Below, in pieces: positions 61,979-64,000 of a DNA stretch of 64,000 nucleotides. The notes under the pieces are model-generated. The model was not told the origin of the DNA and made no database searches. It worked only from the letters and a program-made list of their open reading frames with translations. The stretch lies in contig CAZFRR010000085.1 in the NCBI GenBank assembly GCA_964521405.1, positions 50,816 to 114,815 of the forward strand, read 5' to 3'. Every line of letters starts with the position of its first letter. Position 1 is the first letter of the stretch. A program made the position numbers and the translations under genes. The stretch comes from SG8-41 sp964521405 (GTDB lineage Bacteria > Pseudomonadota > Gammaproteobacteria > Burkholderiales > SG8-41).

Positions 61979-64000
61979 TGAGCGGCCTGAGCCGATCCAC
62001 GCTGGAGCACCTGGCAAAGCTCGGCATCGCCTCGAAGTTTGACCTGGTGCTGCACCTGCCGCTGCGCTACGACGACGAGACGCGGCTCTATTCCCTGAGC
62101 GAAGCGCCGGCGGGCCGGCCGGTGCTGGTCGAGGGCGCGGTGGTCGAGGCCGACGTCAAGTACCGCCCGCGGCGTCAGCTGGTTTGCCATATCGAGGACG
62201 GCAGCGGCGTGCTGACGCTGCGTTTCTTCAACTTCTATCCCAGCCAGTTGCGGCAGCTTGCTGCTGGCAGCCACGTGCGTGCCTTCGGCGAGATCCACCA
62301 GGGCTTCCACGGGCCGGAGATGGTGCACCCAAAGTACCGGATGGTGCCGGCCGGGGCGCCGGTCGCGCACGCGCTGACGCCGGTGTACCCGACAACGGCC
62401 GGGCTCGCTCAGGAAGCTCTACGGCGGCTGATCGCGCGCTCCCTCGCGGATTCCGACCTCGGCGACACGCTGCCCGCCGACCTGACGGAGCCCCTGGGTC
62501 TGCCGCGCTTTCGCGACACGGTGCTGCTGCTGCACAATCCGCCGCCGGAGACGCCGCAGGCTACGCTCGCCGGCAGGACCCATCCGGCGTGGCGCCGCGT
62601 CAAGTTCGACGAGCTGCTGGCCCAGCAGATCTCGATGCGGGTGCACTACCGCCGGCGCAAGGCGGCCGGAGCGCCGGCGCTGAAGCCGCGCGGCAAACTG
62701 GCGCAGGCGCTGCTGGCGCGATTGCCGTTCAAGCTCACCAAGGCGCAGAACAAGGCGCTCGCCGAGATCCGGCACGACCTCGCCCAGCCGTACCCGATGC
62801 AGCGCCTGCTGCAGGGCGATGTCGGCAGCGGCAAGACGATCGTCGCCGCACTCGCGGCCCTGCAATGCGTCGAGAACGGCCACCAGGTCGCGGTGATGGC
62901 GCCCACCGAGATCCTCGCCGAGCAGCACTTCGGAAAATTCAGGGAGTGGCTGGACGGCCTGGGCATAGCCGTCGCCTGGCTGTCCGGCAGCCAGCGGGCG
63001 CGCGAGAAACGCGAGGCGCTGGCGCGGGTCGCCGCCGGCGAGACGGCAGTGGTAGTTGGCACGCACGCGCTGTTCCAGGAGGAGGTCCGCTTTCACGACC
63101 TCGCGCTGGCGATCATCGACGAGCAGCAGCGCTTCGGCGTGCACCAGCGCCTGCAGCTGCGCATGAAGGGCACGCGTCCCAACCGGGGGGCGCAGCCACA
63201 CCAGTTGATGATGAGCGCGACGCCGATCCCACGCACGCTGGCGATGAGCTACTACGCTGATCTCGACGTCTCGGTCATAGCCGAGTTGCCGCCGGGGCGC
63301 GCGCCGGTCACGACCAAGCTTTTTCTCGACACGCGGCGCGCCGAGGTGGTGAGGCGCGTGCGCGACGCCTGTATCGACGGCGGCCAGGCGTACTGGGTGT
63401 GTCCGCTGATAGAGGATTCTGAAGCGCTGCAGTTGAAGACCGCCCTCGCAACCTACGAGACCGTGCAACAGACCTTTCCCGAGCTCAAGGTCGGGCTCGT
63501 GCACGGGCGGTTGAAGGGCGGGGAAAAAACACGCGTCATGTCCGCGTTCAAGGACGGCGCGATCCAGCTGCTGGTGGCGACCACCGTGATCGAGGTCGGC
63601 GTGGACGTGCCGAACGCGACGTTGATGGTGATCGAGCACGCCGAGCGCATGGGCCTTGCGCAACTGCACCAGCTGCGCGGGCGCATCGGCCGCGGCGCCG
63701 GGGAAAGCACCTGCATCCTGCTCTACCAGCAGCCGCTGACCGCCACGGCGCGCGAGCGGCTGAAGATCATCTATGAACACCACGACGGGTTCGAGATCGC
63801 GCGCCACGACCTGCGCCTGCGCGGCCCCGGCGAGCTGCTCGGCGCGCGCCAGAGCGGCACGCCGCTGCTGCGCTTCGCCGACCTCGATACCGACCTCGAT
63901 CTGCTCGATCGCGCGCGCGCCGCGGCGGACACGCTGCTGCGCGAGCGGCCGGACGTCGCGCAGCGCCACCTCGCGCGCTGGCTCGGCGCGCGGCATGAAT
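61921..64000 (+). CDS. recG: ATP-dependent DNA helicase RecG, 3' end cut by window
   Basis: RecG unwinds branched DNA and regresses stalled forks. The reading frame runs from GTG 61921 to the window end (693 codons), so only a few C-terminal residues are missing. It has the wedge OB domain (residues about 60-170), Walker A LLQGDVGSGKTIVAAL, the Walker B-type DEQQRFG box, MMSATPIPRTLAM, VGVDVPNATLMVI and QLRGRIGRG motifs. An in-frame TAA lies two codons upstream of the GTG, and the first 20 residues come from the repeat's right arm, so this N-terminus is atypical. Confidence 0.93.
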   Translation, partial: MKSAKRREPAASRLPPHPSLSGLSRSTLEHLAKLGIASKFDLVLHLPLRYDDETRLYSLSEAPAGRPVLVEGAVVEADVKYRPRRQLVCHIEDGSGVLTLRFFNFYPSQLRQLAAGSHVRAFGEIHQGFHGPEMVHPKYRMVPAGAPVAHALTPVYPTTAGLAQEALRRLIARSLADSDLGDTLPADLTEPLGLPRFRDTVLLLHNPPPETPQATLAGRTHPAWRRVKFDELLAQQISMRVHYRRRKAAGAPALKPRGKLAQALLARLPFKLTKAQNKALAEIRHDLAQPYPMQRLLQGDVGSGKTIVAALAALQCVENGHQVAVMAPTEILAEQHFGKFREWLDGLGIAVAWLSGSQRAREKREALARVAAGETAVVVGTHALFQEEVRFHDLALAIIDEQQRFGVHQRLQLRMKGTRPNRGAQPHQLMMSATPIPRTLAMSYYADLDVSVIAELPPGRAPVTTKLFLDTRRAEVVRRVRDACIDGGQAYWVCPLIEDSEALQLKTALATYETVQQTFPELKVGLVHGRLKGGEKTRVMSAFKDGAIQLLVATTVIEVGVDVPNATLMVIEHAERMGLAQLHQLRGRIGRGAGESTCILLYQQPLTATARERLKIIYEHHDGFEIARHDLRLRGPGELLGARQSGTPLLRFADLDTDLDLLDRARAAADTLLRERPDVAQRHLARWLGARHE

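Overview
The window is a gene-dense, GC-rich piece of a bacterial chromosome, most likely from a betaproteobacterium (Burkholderiales/Nitrosomonadales-like, perhaps an uncultured lineage). The evidence is gene content and order: gltB-gltD upstream of hemE, an aroK-aroB-dgt block next to pilMNOPQ, a PBP1A gene divergent from pilM, the lptD-surA-pdxA-rsmA series with amgK-murU divergent from lptD, pepP-ubiH, dusB-fis-purH-purD, a Bug-type solute receptor, and diheme cytochrome c4. Nearly everything is core metabolism. I see no prophage, transposase gene, CRISPR array or classical defence island.

Layout. 1-15.3 kb (minus strand): hemE (cut by the window edge), glutamate synthase gltD and gltB, dgt, aroB, aroK and the type IV pilus alignment/secretin operon pilMNOPQ. 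15.5-20.5 kb: mrcA (PBP1A), an unrecognised nucleotidyltransferase-like protein, hemB, an intergenic region with a candidate small RNA, and cytochrome c4. 20.5-29.7 kb: hemL, thiE, thiD, rubredoxin, glyoxalase I, rsmA, pdxA, a 268-bp structured element with terminal inverted repeats, surA and lptD. 29.7-41.4 kb (plus strand): amgK-murU cell-wall recycling, pepP, ubiH, dusB-fis, purH, purD, a two-domain VOC protein, a Bug receptor and hemF. 41.5-50.3 kb (minus strand): a branched-chain amino acid/amide-type ABC transporter (livJHMGF) whose gene series runs directly into a membrane histidine kinase and a Ser/Thr kinase fused to two receiver domains. 50.4-64 kb: small cytochrome c, a DUF255 thioredoxin-like protein, a voltage-gated cation channel, ilvD, lgt, a SapC-family protein, tRNA-Ala(CGC), a DUF47-Pit phosphate system, two acyl-CoA dehydrogenases, ridA and recG (cut by the window edge).

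The most striking non-genic signal is a family of mirrored short-period repeats. At seven places a run of degenerate 7-nt units (8-nt at one site, 9-nt at another) is followed by its reverse-complement run; two further sites have one arm only. The word differs from site to site (for example GTGTTGA, GTGATTC, GTGAGGA, AGCGGTA, CACAGAGAA) but the architecture is constant. The arms sit between genes and often form start or stop codons or terminal codons of neighbouring genes (pdxA and recG N-termini, lgt and sapC stops, the tail of an acyl-CoA dehydrogenase). At the pdxA-surA junction the 268-bp element lies between the two arms of such a repeat.

Functionally, haem synthesis genes (hemE, hemB, hemL, hemF) are scattered but abundant and serve the cytochromes seen here. 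Envelope biogenesis (PBP1A, LptD, SurA, AmgK, MurU, Lgt) and purine synthesis (PurH, PurD) are the other main themes. Signalling novelty is concentrated in the liv-kinase series.
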